Below are positions 7,951 through 15,839 of a DNA stretch of 64,000 nucleotides, in pieces (the stretch's first letter is position 1; each line of letters begins with the position of its first letter). Location of the stretch: assembly GCA_003211515.1 (NCBI GenBank), contig QCSN01000002.1:1-64000 (forward strand), in the 5' to 3' direction. A program made the translations under genes and the position numbers. Below the pieces are notes generated by a model, which made no database searches, was not told where the DNA came from, and saw nothing but the letters and a program-made list of their open reading frames with translations. This DNA is from Synechococcus sp. AG-670-F04. GTDB lineage: Bacteria > Cyanobacteriota > Cyanobacteriia > PCC-6307 > Cyanobiaceae.

Positions 7951-9699
7951 TCAAGGAAGGGCCACAGCCGTACCCTCCCGGCGTGGATCGGCTGCGCCAT
8001 GCCAGCGGCCGTTGATGCGCTGCAGCAATGCGATGCCACTGCCGAAGTCTTGGAAGAGCACCGGTTGATGCGCCGATGCCAGGCCGTTCGGGGCGACCGG
8101 CCATTGGAGCGGTGAATCGCGCTCCAGCACAAGCGTTCTGCCGCTTCTGGAAAGATGCGGGAGGGCTACGGCCCGTATGGGTGACTCTCCCCAGAGCAGG
8201 GAGGCGACTAGGACACGGCTCAGGTAATGAGGAATGCGACGGCCACCTGGGCTGCCGAGGGCCAGAACAGGATCTCCGTTTCGGAACACAATCATCGGCG
8301 CCATGGACGACGCTGGCCGATGCCCTGGCTGGCGTTGATTCGCAACAGGTTGCCCTGCGATGGAAGGGCGGAAGGAAAAATCGGTGAGCTGGTTGTTCAT
8401 CACCATGCCGGCCACCAGGTGACGACTGCCGAACACGGTCTCCACCGATGCGGTGTAACTGGCGAGATTGCCGAGGCTGTCGACGATCGACAGGTGGGAG
8501 GTGCCTTGTTCCTGGCCGGAGGCAGGCAAAGCAAAGGGGTAGCCCTGGACCCCCGGGGGAAGTCCAGGCCCCGGTTGTGAGCCACGCGACGCCCCCATCG
8601 CCAGGGACCGTTTGCGGATGTAGCCAGGATCCAGCAGTGCATTGACCGGAGCAGACCCCCCGAGCGGATCCCCGATCCAATAGAGGCGATCGGCATCCGC
8701 CCAGGCGATCGCGTCGGCCAGTCGACGCCAGGAGCTGGGCCGCGTGGGATCCAAGGGATGTCCGGGCTGTGTCAACAGGGCCAAGGTCTGCAGCACGGCC
8801 AGCCCACCGCTGCTCGGTGCTGGGACCGTGCAGAGCTGATGGGTCAGCCAAGGTGCACACAGTGGTGCGCGCCGGATCACGGTGTAAGAGCTCAGGTCGG
8901 TGGCCGACCAGCCTTGGAAATCGGGCTCATCCTTCGCCAGAGCGTTGATTTCCCGGAGAATTTGCTGCGCCAGTGCACCGCGATAAAAGGCCGGACCGCC
9001 ATCCCGGGCCAGCTGCTGAAGGGTGCGGGCCAGGTGGGGATTGCGAAAGCGCTGCTCCTTTGAAGCTGGCTCGCCACCTGGCAGGTAAAGGGCCTGAAAG
9101 GCCGGGTTGTGGGCACTACCCAGGCGTTGGGCCAGCTGGATCGATCGGATGAAGCGTTGGCTTGGCTTGAAACCATCGCGGGCGAGATGGATTGCTGGTT
9201 CGAGGGTTTGCGCCCAGGGCAGATGGCCGTACTGCTGATGGGCTTCCCAGAGCAGTGCCACCGTCCCTGGAATGCCGATCGCGCTCAGCCGGCGTGTGGC
9301 GTCTCGCCAGGGCAACGGTTCCCCGTCGGGGGTGAGCAGATCGTCTGGACGGCTGCGTTCCGGTGCTGTCTCGCGGCCATCCAGCACCTCCAATGAGCGC
9401 TGCTGTGCATTCCAATGCAGCAGGAATCCACCTCCACCCAGCCCAGAACTCTGGGGTTCCACCACGGCCAACACCGCCTGGGCTGCCACAAGGGCATCCA
9501 CCGCATGGCCACCCGCCTTGAGCATTGATTGAGCGGCTTCACTCGCTTTCGGGTGGGCTGTCACCACCACTGCGGATCCCGCAGCGGTGGACACGGATGT
9601 TGGGTTGAGATCCGCCTGTTCCGGGTCGTCGCGGCTGACCGGAGCAGCCGGTGCCGTTTCGATCCAAAGACTGATCGCCAGCAGCAGGATGCTGATCAT
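7951..9699 (-). CDS. ggt: Gamma-glutamyltransferase
   Basis: GGT removes the gamma-glutamyl group of glutathione and related peptides, usually in the periplasm, after autocleavage into two subunits. The nucleophile motif GTSHLSIVD gives Thr400 as the processing site. DGRETAP contributes Arg109 for substrate binding, and APSSGGLAVLQ lies near 294-304. The N-terminus MISILLLAISLWIETAPAAP is a signal peptide. The 582 aa length is normal. Its start overlaps the ldcA stop by 4 bases, implying translational coupling with a peptidoglycan-recycling enzyme. Confidence 0.93.
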   Translation of the reverse strand: MISILLLAISLWIETAPAAPVSRDDPEQADLNPTSVSTAAGSAVVVTAHPKASEAAQSMLKAGGHAVDALVAAQAVLAVVEPQSSGLGGGGFLLHWNAQQRSLEVLDGRETAPERSRPDDLLTPDGEPLPWRDATRRLSAIGIPGTVALLWEAHQQYGHLPWAQTLEPAIHLARDGFKPSQRFIRSIQLAQRLGSAHNPAFQALYLPGGEPASKEQRFRNPHLARTLQQLARDGGPAFYRGALAQQILREINALAKDEPDFQGWSATDLSSYTVIRRAPLCAPWLTHQLCTVPAPSSGGLAVLQTLALLTQPGHPLDPTRPSSWRRLADAIAWADADRLYWIGDPLGGSAPVNALLDPGYIRKRSLAMGASRGSQPGPGLPPGVQGYPFALPASGQEQGTSHLSIVDSLGNLASYTASVETVFGSRHLVAGMVMNNQLTDFSFRPSIAGQPVANQRQPGHRPASSMAPMIVFRNGDPVLALGSPGGRRIPHYLSRVLVASLLWGESPIRAVALPHLSRSGRTLVLERDSPLQWPVAPNGLASAHQPVLFQDFGSGIALLQRINGRWHGAADPRREGTAVALP

Positions 9700-10661
9700 T
9701 GGAGCAGCTCGAGCGTGCCGTTCGTGCCGTTCAGGCGGGCTTTTCTCCCCAGGGGCAGGGCCATGTTGGGGCGTCCATGACCTAACGGTAGATCCATCGC
9801 CAGGGGGATCCCTAGATCACTAAGACGCTCTTCAAGGATTTCCTCCATTGAGAAGTCGCCAGGAAGGATGTCGTCCTTCTTCCAGCTGAAGCGACCTGTT
9901 GCCACACCCGCCACAGCCGCGAGAACACCGGCGCTGCGCCAGTGGGTCAGCATGCGGTCAATGCGGTACGGCGCTTCGCCAACATCCTCCAGAACAAGGA
10001 TGGCGCCCTTCAGATCGGGAAACCAGGGTGTGCCGATCAGGTGCGTCGCCACCGTCAGGTTGCTCACCACCAGCGGCCCTTGAGCCAGACCTCGAACTCG
10101 TCCCCTTCCCTGCAGCGGACTGACAGGTTGCCCGCTCAGCAAGGCTGCGGTGCGTGTCCATCGCTCGTCCGGTCCGAAGCATGAGCCGTGAATGGCCCCC
10201 GGCAGCCCTGCAGCCCACTGGGCCAGGAGGAGCGAACTGGAATCGGAGAAGCCCACGCTCCAAAGGGGGCGGCGGGGGAAACGGAAGCCGGCTTCAAGGA
10301 TGCGTGCCCCTCCCCAACCACCGCCGAGATAAAGCACGCCGTCAATGGAGCGGTCAGACCAGGCCTCCTGAAGATCAGCGACCCGTTCTTGATCCGTGCC
10401 GGAGAAATAGCGCCATTGGCGACGCACGGAATCCGGAATCTGAAGCTGCCAACCCTGCTTCGCGCAGCGATCGATCAGGTCGTCAAAGTCGGTGTCTGGA
10501 TCCATCCAGGTGCCGGGATTGACGGCCCTGAGTCGTGCGCCTGGTTTGAGCGGCGGCGGTGCTGGCAGAACGGTGCGGTTGGCTGCGCCACCGGAACGGG
10601 GCCACAGAGCGCTCATCGCAGCGGTGGCTCCTGCAATCAGCAGCGACCGGCGTCTGGCCAT
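9696..10661 (-). CDS. ldcA: LD-carboxypeptidase, peptidase family S66
   Basis: S66 enzymes remove the terminal D-Ala from murein tetrapeptides during peptidoglycan recycling. Visible are GVLYLGGGWGG, the nucleophile region VGFSDSSSLL (Ser139), the Glu region LVLEDVGEAPYRIDRML and the His region LGHGRPNMALPLG. The N-terminus [20 protein letters not shown] has an arginine pair and a hydrophobic stretch, so a Tat-type signal and periplasmic location are likely, unlike cytosolic E. coli LdcA. The start overlaps the purQ stop (TGATG) and the end overlaps ggt. Confidence 0.88.
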   Translation of the reverse strand: MARRRSLLIAGATAAMSALWPRSGGAANRTVLPAPPPLKPGARLRAVNPGTWMDPDTDFDDLIDRCAKQGWQLQIPDSVRRQWRYFSGTDQERVADLQEAWSDRSIDGVLYLGGGWGGARILEAGFRFPRRPLWSVGFSDSSSLLLAQWAAGLPGAIHGSCFGPDERWTRTAALLSGQPVSPLQGRGRVRGLAQGPLVVSNLTVATHLIGTPWFPDLKGAILVLEDVGEAPYRIDRMLTHWRSAGVLAAVAGVATGRFSWKKDDILPGDFSMEEILEERLSDLGIPLAMDLPLGHGRPNMALPLGRKARLNGTNGTLELLQ

Positions 10662-11314
10662 CAGTCCAGAAGCGCTTCGAGCATGGCGCGACCATCCACC
10701 CCACCCGTGGCCGGATCACAGGCACGTTCGGGGTGAGGCATCAAGCCGAGCACATTGCCAGCCGTGTTCGTGATCCCAGCGATGTCGGCAACGGATCCGT
10801 TCGGGTTGTGGCCGTAGCGCAGCGCAATCGCATCCTCATCCTGCAGCTGCTTGAGGGTGTCGTCACTGCACTGATACCGCCCTTCCCCATGGGCGATGGG
10901 CAGGGTGAGATGACCACCGGATCCGTAGGACTGCAACCAGGGACTACGGGCACTAACGACGTCGAGAGGGGCGTCTTCACAGATGAAATGCAGTTCGCTG
11001 TTGCGGGTCAGTGCACCCGGCAGCAGTCCGAGTTCGGTTAACACCTGAAAACCATTGCAGATCCCCAGAACGCGGCCCCCTTGCGCTGCAAAGTCCACAA
11101 GGGCCTGAAGCGCAGGTGCAAAGCGGGCAATTGCGCCGCAGCGGAGGTAGTCGCCATAGCTGAAGCCACCGGGCAGTACCACGGCGTTTAGCCCACTAAG
11201 GTCGGTTTCTTCATGCCAGAGCCGGCGCGTGGTCATGCCCAGGCATCCCTCCGTGGCCCATTGCACATCCCGGTCGCAGTTCGAGCCGGGAAAGACGATC
11301 ACGCCGATGCTCAT
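10661..11314 (-). CDS. purQ: Phosphoribosylformylglycinamidine synthase, glutaminase subunit
   Basis: PurQ releases ammonia from glutamine for the FGAM synthase complex PurLQS in purine synthesis. The class I amidotransferase signature [10 protein letters not shown] places the nucleophile at Cys86, and [11 protein letters not shown] near the C-terminus supplies His and Glu. [18 protein letters not shown] is the oxyanion region. The 217 aa length matches the family. The start overlaps purS by 4 bases (ATGA). Confidence 0.96.
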   Translation of the reverse strand: MSIGVIVFPGSNCDRDVQWATEGCLGMTTRRLWHEETDLSGLNAVVLPGGFSYGDYLRCGAIARFAPALQALVDFAAQGGRVLGICNGFQVLTELGLLPGALTRNSELHFICEDAPLDVVSARSPWLQSYGSGGHLTLPIAHGEGRYQCSDDTLKQLQDEDAIALRYGHNPNGSVADIAGITNTAGNVLGLMPHPERACDPATGGVDGRAMLEALLD

Positions 11315-11601
11315 GAGTCCTGAAGCTCCAGCGACCAGTCCTCGATCACTGGGTTGGCAAGCAGACGGTCGCTGAGCAGTTCCAGGCGTCGCCTTGCCTC
11401 AGCTTCATCGGGCGCATCCAGCTCCATTTCCACGGCTTTTCCGATGCGCAGCTTGCTGATGCCTTCCACACCAAGCCGGCTTGCAGCGCCTCGTGTGGCT
11501 TCCCCTGCTGGATCGAGTACGGAGGGGCGAAGGCGCACCAGAACGCGGGCTTGATAACGCGGCACGATCTCCAGAGGTGCTTTGTGAATCCTGACAGACA
11601 C
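11311..11601 (-). CDS. purS: Phosphoribosylformylglycinamidine synthase subunit PurS
   Basis: PurS bridges PurQ and PurL in the FGAM synthase complex. The pattern [18 protein letters not shown], then [19 protein letters not shown] and a final helix fits PurS. The protein is 96 aa, slightly longer than the usual ~80, due to a short N-terminal tail. It is the first gene of the minus-strand run purS-purQ-ldcA-ggt-ALDC-like. The divergent gene begins about 80 bases away, so both promoters must lie in that short gap. Confidence 0.93.
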   Translation of the reverse strand: MSVRIHKAPLEIVPRYQARVLVRLRPSVLDPAGEATRGAASRLGVEGISKLRIGKAVEMELDAPDEAEARRRLELLSDRLLANPVIEDWSLELQDS

Positions 11602-11682
11602 CTAAGCGTTAAGAGATTTGGGGGCTCCTCGGCGTCGCGAATAACGGCAAAAGCATGTTGAAAAAGGAGTTCTCGCCTTGTT

Positions 11683-12030
11683 GTGACGCGTGTTCTGTTT
11701 CTTGCGACGGCGTTGATGCCGGCGATGGCGGCAGTTGTTGGTGGCGGAGTGTGGTTGGGTTCAGAGGCGGTCGCCGGAAGCTCTGGTCTGCAGTGCAGAC
11801 AGGGTGCCCAGGTCTGGACGGACTGCCGGATGCGTCAGCTGTCGCCTGGGCATCATTGGTTTCTGGAGATTGGAGCAGATCGGATTGAGTTCCGCCACGA
11901 CGGCAGCGGACGAATGCGCATGCGAGCTGGTCAGCGCGGATCGTGGGTTTCCGTGGAACCCCGCTGGGACAAGAACCAAAGCTTGTGTTGGGGAACGGTC
12001 TGCGCGCGGGGTGATGTCCGCTTGGATTAG
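11683..12030 (+). CDS. Secreted hypothetical protein, 115 aa
   Basis: The GTG start is preceded by AAAAGGAG about 13 bases upstream. The N-terminus (VLFLATALMPAMAAVVGGGVWL) is a signal peptide or anchor. The mature part is about 85 residues, basic and tryptophan-rich, with paired cysteines around GLQCRQGAQVWTDC and LCWGTVCARG that could form two disulfides. I recognise no family. It is transcribed divergently from purS. Confidence 0.65.
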   Translation: MTRVLFLATALMPAMAAVVGGGVWLGSEAVAGSSGLQCRQGAQVWTDCRMRQLSPGHHWFLEIGADRIEFRHDGSGRMRMRAGQRGSWVSVEPRWDKNQSLCWGTVCARGDVRLD

Positions 12031-12557
12031 GAGCGAAAGGAATGGCTGGAAGAACCCGAACAATCAAAAAAAGAGAGGGTTTGATGGATAGGGTTTGCAA
12101 TTTTCCTAAAAAAGCTGGAAAAATTTTTCTGTTTAATGAGTCAATTTCAGAACTAAAAAGAATTTGTTCTATTAGCCCTGTTGAACTTAGAACGCTAAAA
12201 ATGAGGTCCGATCAAATCGGGTCGATGTGTTGTGAGCCGACACGCATTAGTGCCTGTGCGCTATCTTCTTGCGGTCAAGGTGCAATGCAACTGTTCTTCA
12301 GGTTGGCTGCAGCAAGGGTTGTTAGCAGTGTGCGCTAGTGGTTGGCGACAAACGGATGTTCTTGATTGCTGATTGCAAAAAAATTTGATCGAGGGATTTT
12401 CTTTTTGGGTTAATTTGTTGGTGACAATCTTGAAGTTTTGGTGCCGGCTGGTGTTGGTTCAGGAAGTTGTGATCCGAATATCATTGCATTTGGTTTATGC
12501 CCCTCTATGTTGCACTTCAATCACGGTTGGATTAAGGATGGAAGGGCGATATTATAA
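12031..12557. other. AT-rich intergenic region, no gene recognised
   Basis: Two ORFs of 60-100 codons exist here, but their translations lack structure, good start sites and normal composition, and I do not support them. The stretch separates the divergent purS side from the double-glycine peptide genes. Confidence 0.5.
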
Positions 12558-12586
12558 AAAAGCCCTGCCAAATATGGCAGGGCTTT
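12558..12586 (-). terminator. Terminator for the double-glycine peptide genes
   Basis: An 11-bp perfect stem (AAGCCCTGCCA / TGGCAGGGCTT) with a 4-base loop lies 19 bases beyond the peptide gene stop. Read on the minus strand it is followed by a T-rich run, so it is a strong terminator in that direction. Confidence 0.85.
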
Positions 12587-12604
12587 GATTGGTTTTGATG
12601 CGAT

Positions 12605-12814
12605 TCAATCTTTTTCAATCGTGCCAGAGCTGTGCCCGGCAGCTACCACAGCAGCGCCAACGCATTTGCCATCTGAGAGGTTCTTGGCCAGATCCTTGTA
12701 GAAGCAGATGGCCTTGGCTCCTTCTTTTGCAATGATGTAGCCAGCAGGGATCATCCAGGCAGCTCCACCTGTGCACGTTTCGAGTTGTTCAATGGTGAGT
12801 TCGGTGTTGTTCAT
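12605..12814 (-). CDS. Double-glycine leader peptide precursor 1 (bacteriocin-like)
   Basis: From MNNTELT the product is 69 aa. The leader MNNTELTIEQLETCTGG ends in Gly-Gly at 16-17, with the acidic/hydrophobic spacing (LTIEQLE) seen in leaders cut by C39-peptidase ABC exporters. The predicted core is 52 residues starting AAWMIPAGYIIAKEG, Gly/Ala-rich with two Cys, like class II microcin-type peptides. An in-frame ATG 9 bases further upstream is also possible. A second precursor lies just upstream in the same direction. No C39 transporter is in the window, so export must rely on a distant gene. Confidence 0.7.
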   Translation of the reverse strand: MNNTELTIEQLETCTGGAAWMIPAGYIIAKEGAKAICFYKDLAKNLSDGKCVGAAVVAAGHSSGTIEKD

Positions 12815-12858
12815 TGGTTTCATTTGGTTTGTGAATGTGGATGAATGAGGAGGTTTAA

Positions 12859-13035
12859 TTAGAAGCTGGGAGATTGCTGTCTGCTGCTTCCACCAAGAAA
12901 TGGAGGAAGATCTTTGCCAGGATTGCTGAGCTTCCAGATCAGCACCCAAGGGTCAATACAAAAGTCATAATTTGAGGCTGCTCCCCCCGATACTTGTTGG
13001 AGTTGTTCGAGGTTCAGTTCAGATCCGTTGGTCAT
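12859..13035 (-). CDS. Double-glycine leader peptide precursor 2 (bacteriocin-like)
   Basis: From MTNGSEL the product is 58 aa. The leader MTNGSELNLEQLQQVSGG ends in Gly17-Gly18 and shares the L-x-(I/L)-EQL pattern with the neighbouring precursor. The 40-residue core (AASNYDFCIDPWVLIWKLSN...) is hydrophobic in the middle, with one Cys and a polar Gly/Ser/Gln tail. An upstream in-frame ATG would add 15 residues (MVSASEEQ...). The two leaders are related but the cores differ, which fits a two-peptide bacteriocin or two independent peptides. Confidence 0.65.
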   Translation of the reverse strand: MTNGSELNLEQLQQVSGGAASNYDFCIDPWVLIWKLSNPGKDLPPFLGGSSRQQSPSF

Positions 13036-13240
13036 CAGATTAGAGGTGGTGGAGGTTTGTTCCTCCGATGCACTTACCATCGCCGTTTACGCCAAATTCA
13101 TTCTTGATCACGGTCAGAGGTGGCTGTGAGGTTGGTCACAGTCGTCGGGCTTTCTCGCCTTGATGGCACTTTTGGGAATGAGGCGTTTGGAATGAAGCCA
13201 GCGTTAGAGGAGTCCTGACCGATGCCCATTGGGTTCCGTC

Positions 13241-13363
13241 ATGAACGATCTGAATTCCACAGGTTCGATTGCAGGACATGCGCAGTCGAGAACTGTGCTG
13301 GGTTCACGCCTTGCTTTTGATCGCACCGCGCCGCGTCAGAATGATCGCGTCAACGGTGTTTGA
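13241..13363 (+). CDS. Possible 40-aa small ORF
   Basis: ATG to TGA encodes MNDLNSTGSIAGHAQSRTVL and 20 more polar residues. Its stop is 3 bases before the next start, a spacing typical of coupled genes. There is no clear ribosome binding site and I recognise no family. It may simply be leader sequence of the downstream gene. Confidence 0.25.
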   Translation: MNDLNSTGSIAGHAQSRTVLGSRLAFDRTAPRQNDRVNGV

Positions 13364-13366
13364 GCG

Positions 13367-13681
13367 ATGTTCTCCCTGACCTGCCGCAGTTGTGGAGCGT
13401 TGGTTGAGATTCCCGGCCGCTATGGCTTCAAACTCAAAAATGCCGGAGTGAATACAACCCTTTGCACGAGTTGTAGACAACAAGGTTTTTTACGGTCACG
13501 CTTGGATGGCCTGGGTTTGGACGGGAACCAGAGACAAAACCCATCACAACGCCGACTGCTTCCAATCGCGGTGGTTGTGCTTGCGCTTGCATTGATGACC
13601 GTAGGAGTGTGGTTGCGACGCAACGCGCCGCAACCTGCCACTCTTCAGGACAATCCTGCGGCTGTTGATCTCTCGAGATAA
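13367..13681 (+). CDS. Small zinc-ribbon membrane protein, 104 aa
   Basis: The N-terminus has two CxxC pairs (Cys6/Cys9 and Cys33/Cys36) in a short zinc-ribbon arrangement. A basic linker follows, then one membrane segment at about residues 66-85 (LPIAVVVLALALMTVGVWL) and a short tail. The layout suggests a membrane-anchored metal-binding protein with the ribbon in the cytosol. The 3' end overlaps the convergent MscS gene by 37 bases. Function unknown. Confidence 0.6.
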   Translation: MFSLTCRSCGALVEIPGRYGFKLKNAGVNTTLCTSCRQQGFLRSRLDGLGLDGNQRQNPSQRRLLPIAVVVLALALMTVGVWLRRNAPQPATLQDNPAAVDLSR

Positions 13682-14667
13682 ACCGTTTGGCTGGGGAAGG
13701 CGAATTCAATGCCACGTTCAGCAAAAGCTCTCATGATTGAGAGATTAATGTTTTGCTGAGCGTTCAGGGCAACGATGTAATCCCTCGTGTCGATATAATA
13801 CACTAGCTCAAAATTTAAACTTGAATCAGCAAATTCAGTGAAATGGCAGCGGTTGAATTCAGTATGTTCTACTTTGTCGATAATGCCTTCGATTAAGGAT
13901 GGAATTTCTTGCATTTGTTCTGCTGTTGTGTCATAGGTGACGCCAATGCTGTAGATCATTCTCCGTCGTGCCATGTCGGCAAAATTAAGGACGGCTGTGT
14001 TTGTGAGAGCCGAATTGTTCATGACCACAGCCTCACCTCTTAAGCTGCGAAGGTGCGTTGATCGCACTCCGATCTTTTCAACTATTGCAGAGACTGATCC
14101 GACGGAAATGAATTGTCCTACGGTGAAAGGTTTGTCCAGCAAGATCATTAGATAAGCAAATAATTCCTGGGCTGGTTCTTTCAAGGCGAGACCGATTCCA
14201 ATGCCGCCAGCACTGAGCAGGCCCCAGATCACCGCCATTTTGACGCCGATGCTCTGGAGAAAGACCAGTGCTCCGATGGCCCAGACCGCTGCCTGGAACA
14301 AAGGCATTAATGACTGAATCAGAATATTCAAGTCATTGTTGCTAGTGCGGCGCCCTACGCCTTGAAAGAATCGCACTCCTACGCGATTGAAAAAGCGAAC
14401 AAGGATAAAAAGTCCAACAAGCCTTAGGACAATGTCGTAGGCCACCAGGGCATCACCTTTGATTCCTAAATTGTCTTCAATCAGATAAAGAGTAATTAGA
14501 GCGGTTAGTGGTAAAGCGATGTCTCCAAGGGCGTTCACAATAAAATCATCGAAGTCACTTTTGCTCCTACGTGTAAAGCGTGGAATGATCTTTTTGAGGA
14601 AAAAGACAGCCAGTAGTCCGACTCCTACGCCAAGAAGGATGTCACTCAGGATGGGAGGTAGTGCCAC
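13645..14667 (-). CDS. MscS-family mechanosensitive ion channel
   Basis: Several N-terminal membrane segments are followed by the MscS pore helix and beta domain: AVIWGLLSAGGIGIGLALKE shows the Gly/Ala-rich pore-lining helix, then the LDKPFTVGQFI block at the start of the beta domain. The C-terminal alpha/beta part includes STHLRSLRGEAVVMNNSAL. The 340 aa length suits a small-conductance channel with extra N-terminal helices. Such channels open under membrane tension to release solutes after osmotic downshock. A second MscS gene is found later in the window, paired with a lipoprotein. Confidence 0.92.
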   Translation of the reverse strand: MALPPILSDILLGVGVGLLAVFFLKKIIPRFTRRSKSDFDDFIVNALGDIALPLTALITLYLIEDNLGIKGDALVAYDIVLRLVGLFILVRFFNRVGVRFFQGVGRRTSNNDLNILIQSLMPLFQAAVWAIGALVFLQSIGVKMAVIWGLLSAGGIGIGLALKEPAQELFAYLMILLDKPFTVGQFISVGSVSAIVEKIGVRSTHLRSLRGEAVVMNNSALTNTAVLNFADMARRRMIYSIGVTYDTTAEQMQEIPSLIEGIIDKVEHTEFNRCHFTEFADSSLNFELVYYIDTRDYIVALNAQQNINLSIMRAFAERGIEFAFPSQTVYLERSTAAGLS

Positions 14668-14753
14668 GTTGAAAACCTCAATTGAGGGGGAGCTTTACCA
14701 GCTATTGACGCTAGTTGGGTAATTGTGCTGGTCATGCCTGCTCATGGCAAGAA

Positions 14754-15425
14754 TCAGGCTTTGCGCATCACCAATGTGAGGTTGTTGGCTGGCATCAGCC
14801 TGGATGCCTGAAGGGGAATCTGGTGTTGTGCGCCGAGTTCTTCAATCCATTCGAGATCCCGGATGCCCCATTGAGGATTTTGTGCCTTCAAGGATGCATC
14901 GAACTGGGCATTGCTTTGGCTTGTGTGTGCTCCGTCCCGTCGGAAAGGGCCATAGATCAGTAACGGGCGTCCTGGTGCGAGCAGGCGGGAAGCTCCTTGC
15001 ACAAGCGATTCACTGCAATCCCTCGGGCTGATGTGCAGCAGGTTCACGCAGACGATGGCGGACGGTGCTGCGGGAATGGACCAGGGTTGTGCTCTTACAT
15101 CAAGATTAAGCGCTGCAGGCATTCGGTTGTCGAGTCCGCTGGTTTTCGACCAGCCGTCAATACTGGCGCGGTGGACGGGGTCGGGGTCGCTGGCTTGCCA
15201 CTGCAGCGAGGGAAATCGCCGTTGGAAAGCCACCGCGTGTTCTCCGCTTCCGCTGGCGATCTCGAGCACAAGACCTGTGGGCGGCAATTCCTCCGCAAGA
15301 ACGTCGCCGAGAGGTTTCACATTGCGTTGGGTCGCCGGAAACCACAAGCGTGGATCGTCCGCTGGCGATGACATCGGTTCGTCCTGGGGGTGTTGATGAC
15401 TCTGCGCCCATGACCCTGCGCTCAT
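14754..15425 (-). CDS. DUF938 class I SAM-dependent methyltransferase
   Basis: LVLEIASGSGEHAVAFQRRF is the SAM-binding motif I of the DUF938 family, and WFPATQRNVKPL near the N-terminus is its typical start block. AIVCVNLLHISPRDCSESL is the motif IV/post-IV region, and LLIYGPFRRDGAHTSQSN fits DUF938. The ATG used overlaps the arsR stop by 4 bases (ATGA), giving 223 aa; a later ATG gives 206 aa starting MSSPADDPRLWF. Either way it follows arsR and is likely co-transcribed, beside an arsenic-export pair. The substrate is unknown; an arsenic role is inference from context. Confidence 0.85.
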   Translation of the reverse strand: MSAGSWAQSHQHPQDEPMSSPADDPRLWFPATQRNVKPLGDVLAEELPPTGLVLEIASGSGEHAVAFQRRFPSLQWQASDPDPVHRASIDGWSKTSGLDNRMPAALNLDVRAQPWSIPAAPSAIVCVNLLHISPRDCSESLVQGASRLLAPGRPLLIYGPFRRDGAHTSQSNAQFDASLKAQNPQWGIRDLEWIEELGAQHQIPLQASRLMPANNLTLVMRKA

Positions 15426-15763
15426 GACTCTGTGGTTATGGCTGCATCGAGGCAGTGTTGCGTCGGCGCCGCTTGGCGGCAATTGATGGCGAGGGATCCA
15501 ATCCAGGCCTGAAGTTCGCCAATGGTGTCTGCATTAAGCCGGTAAAAGATCCACCTTCCGCTTTTTCGATCGTTCACCAAATCAGCGTTGCGCAGCACTT
15601 TCAAATGAAAGGACAGCTTGGATTGAGCCAACTTGAGGTCGCGGGTTAGGTCACAGACACAGCGTTCGCCATCGGCCAGTGCATTGATTACATCCAGGCG
15701 AATCGGATCCGAAAGGGCTTTCAGCAACTGACTCGATTTTTCGCGAGACAAGGTGCGCTGCAT
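15422..15763 (-). CDS. arsR: ArsR/SmtB-family transcriptional regulator
   Basis: A winged helix-turn-helix repressor of 113 aa. LLKALSDPIRLDVINAL is the family hallmark, and the recognition region is LKLAQSKLSFHLKVLRNADL. The metalloid motif CVC lies in ERCVCDLTRDL (Cys35, Cys37), the alpha-3 As(III) site of classical ArsR. I chose the ATG giving MQRTLSREKS; a TTG 18 bases upstream is weaker. It faces gap-arsJ across a perfect palindrome and likely represses both directions until arsenite binds. Confidence 0.92.
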   Translation of the reverse strand: MQRTLSREKSSQLLKALSDPIRLDVINALADGERCVCDLTRDLKLAQSKLSFHLKVLRNADLVNDRKSGRWIFYRLNADTIGELQAWIGSLAINCRQAAPTQHCLDAAITTES

Positions 15764-15789
15764 CACATGACCCAAGGCCAATCCCCCTT

Positions 15790-15817
15790 CAATCCATCAA
15801 AATTAATTGATGGATTG
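15790..15817. promoter_or_regulatory. Probable ArsR operator (perfect inverted repeat)
   Basis: Two perfect 11-base arms, CAATCCATCAA and TTGATGGATTG, are separated by AATTAA. The repeat sits between the divergent arsR and gap-arsJ starts, 26 bases from arsR and 22 from gap. Size and symmetry fit an ArsR-dimer site; assignment to this ArsR is inference. Confidence 0.75.
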
Positions 15818-15839
15818 CAGCCCAGGGGCTCCTCTCGCT

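Noticed and set aside
7708..8115. 135-codon plus-strand ORF and similar ones over ggt and ldcA
   Set aside because: They are frame shadows of ggt and the ALDC-like gene, with Arg/Pro-rich random text.
12042..12338. 98-codon plus-strand ORF after the secreted protein
   Set aside because: No ribosome site, mixed composition and no recognisable structure; judged intergenic.
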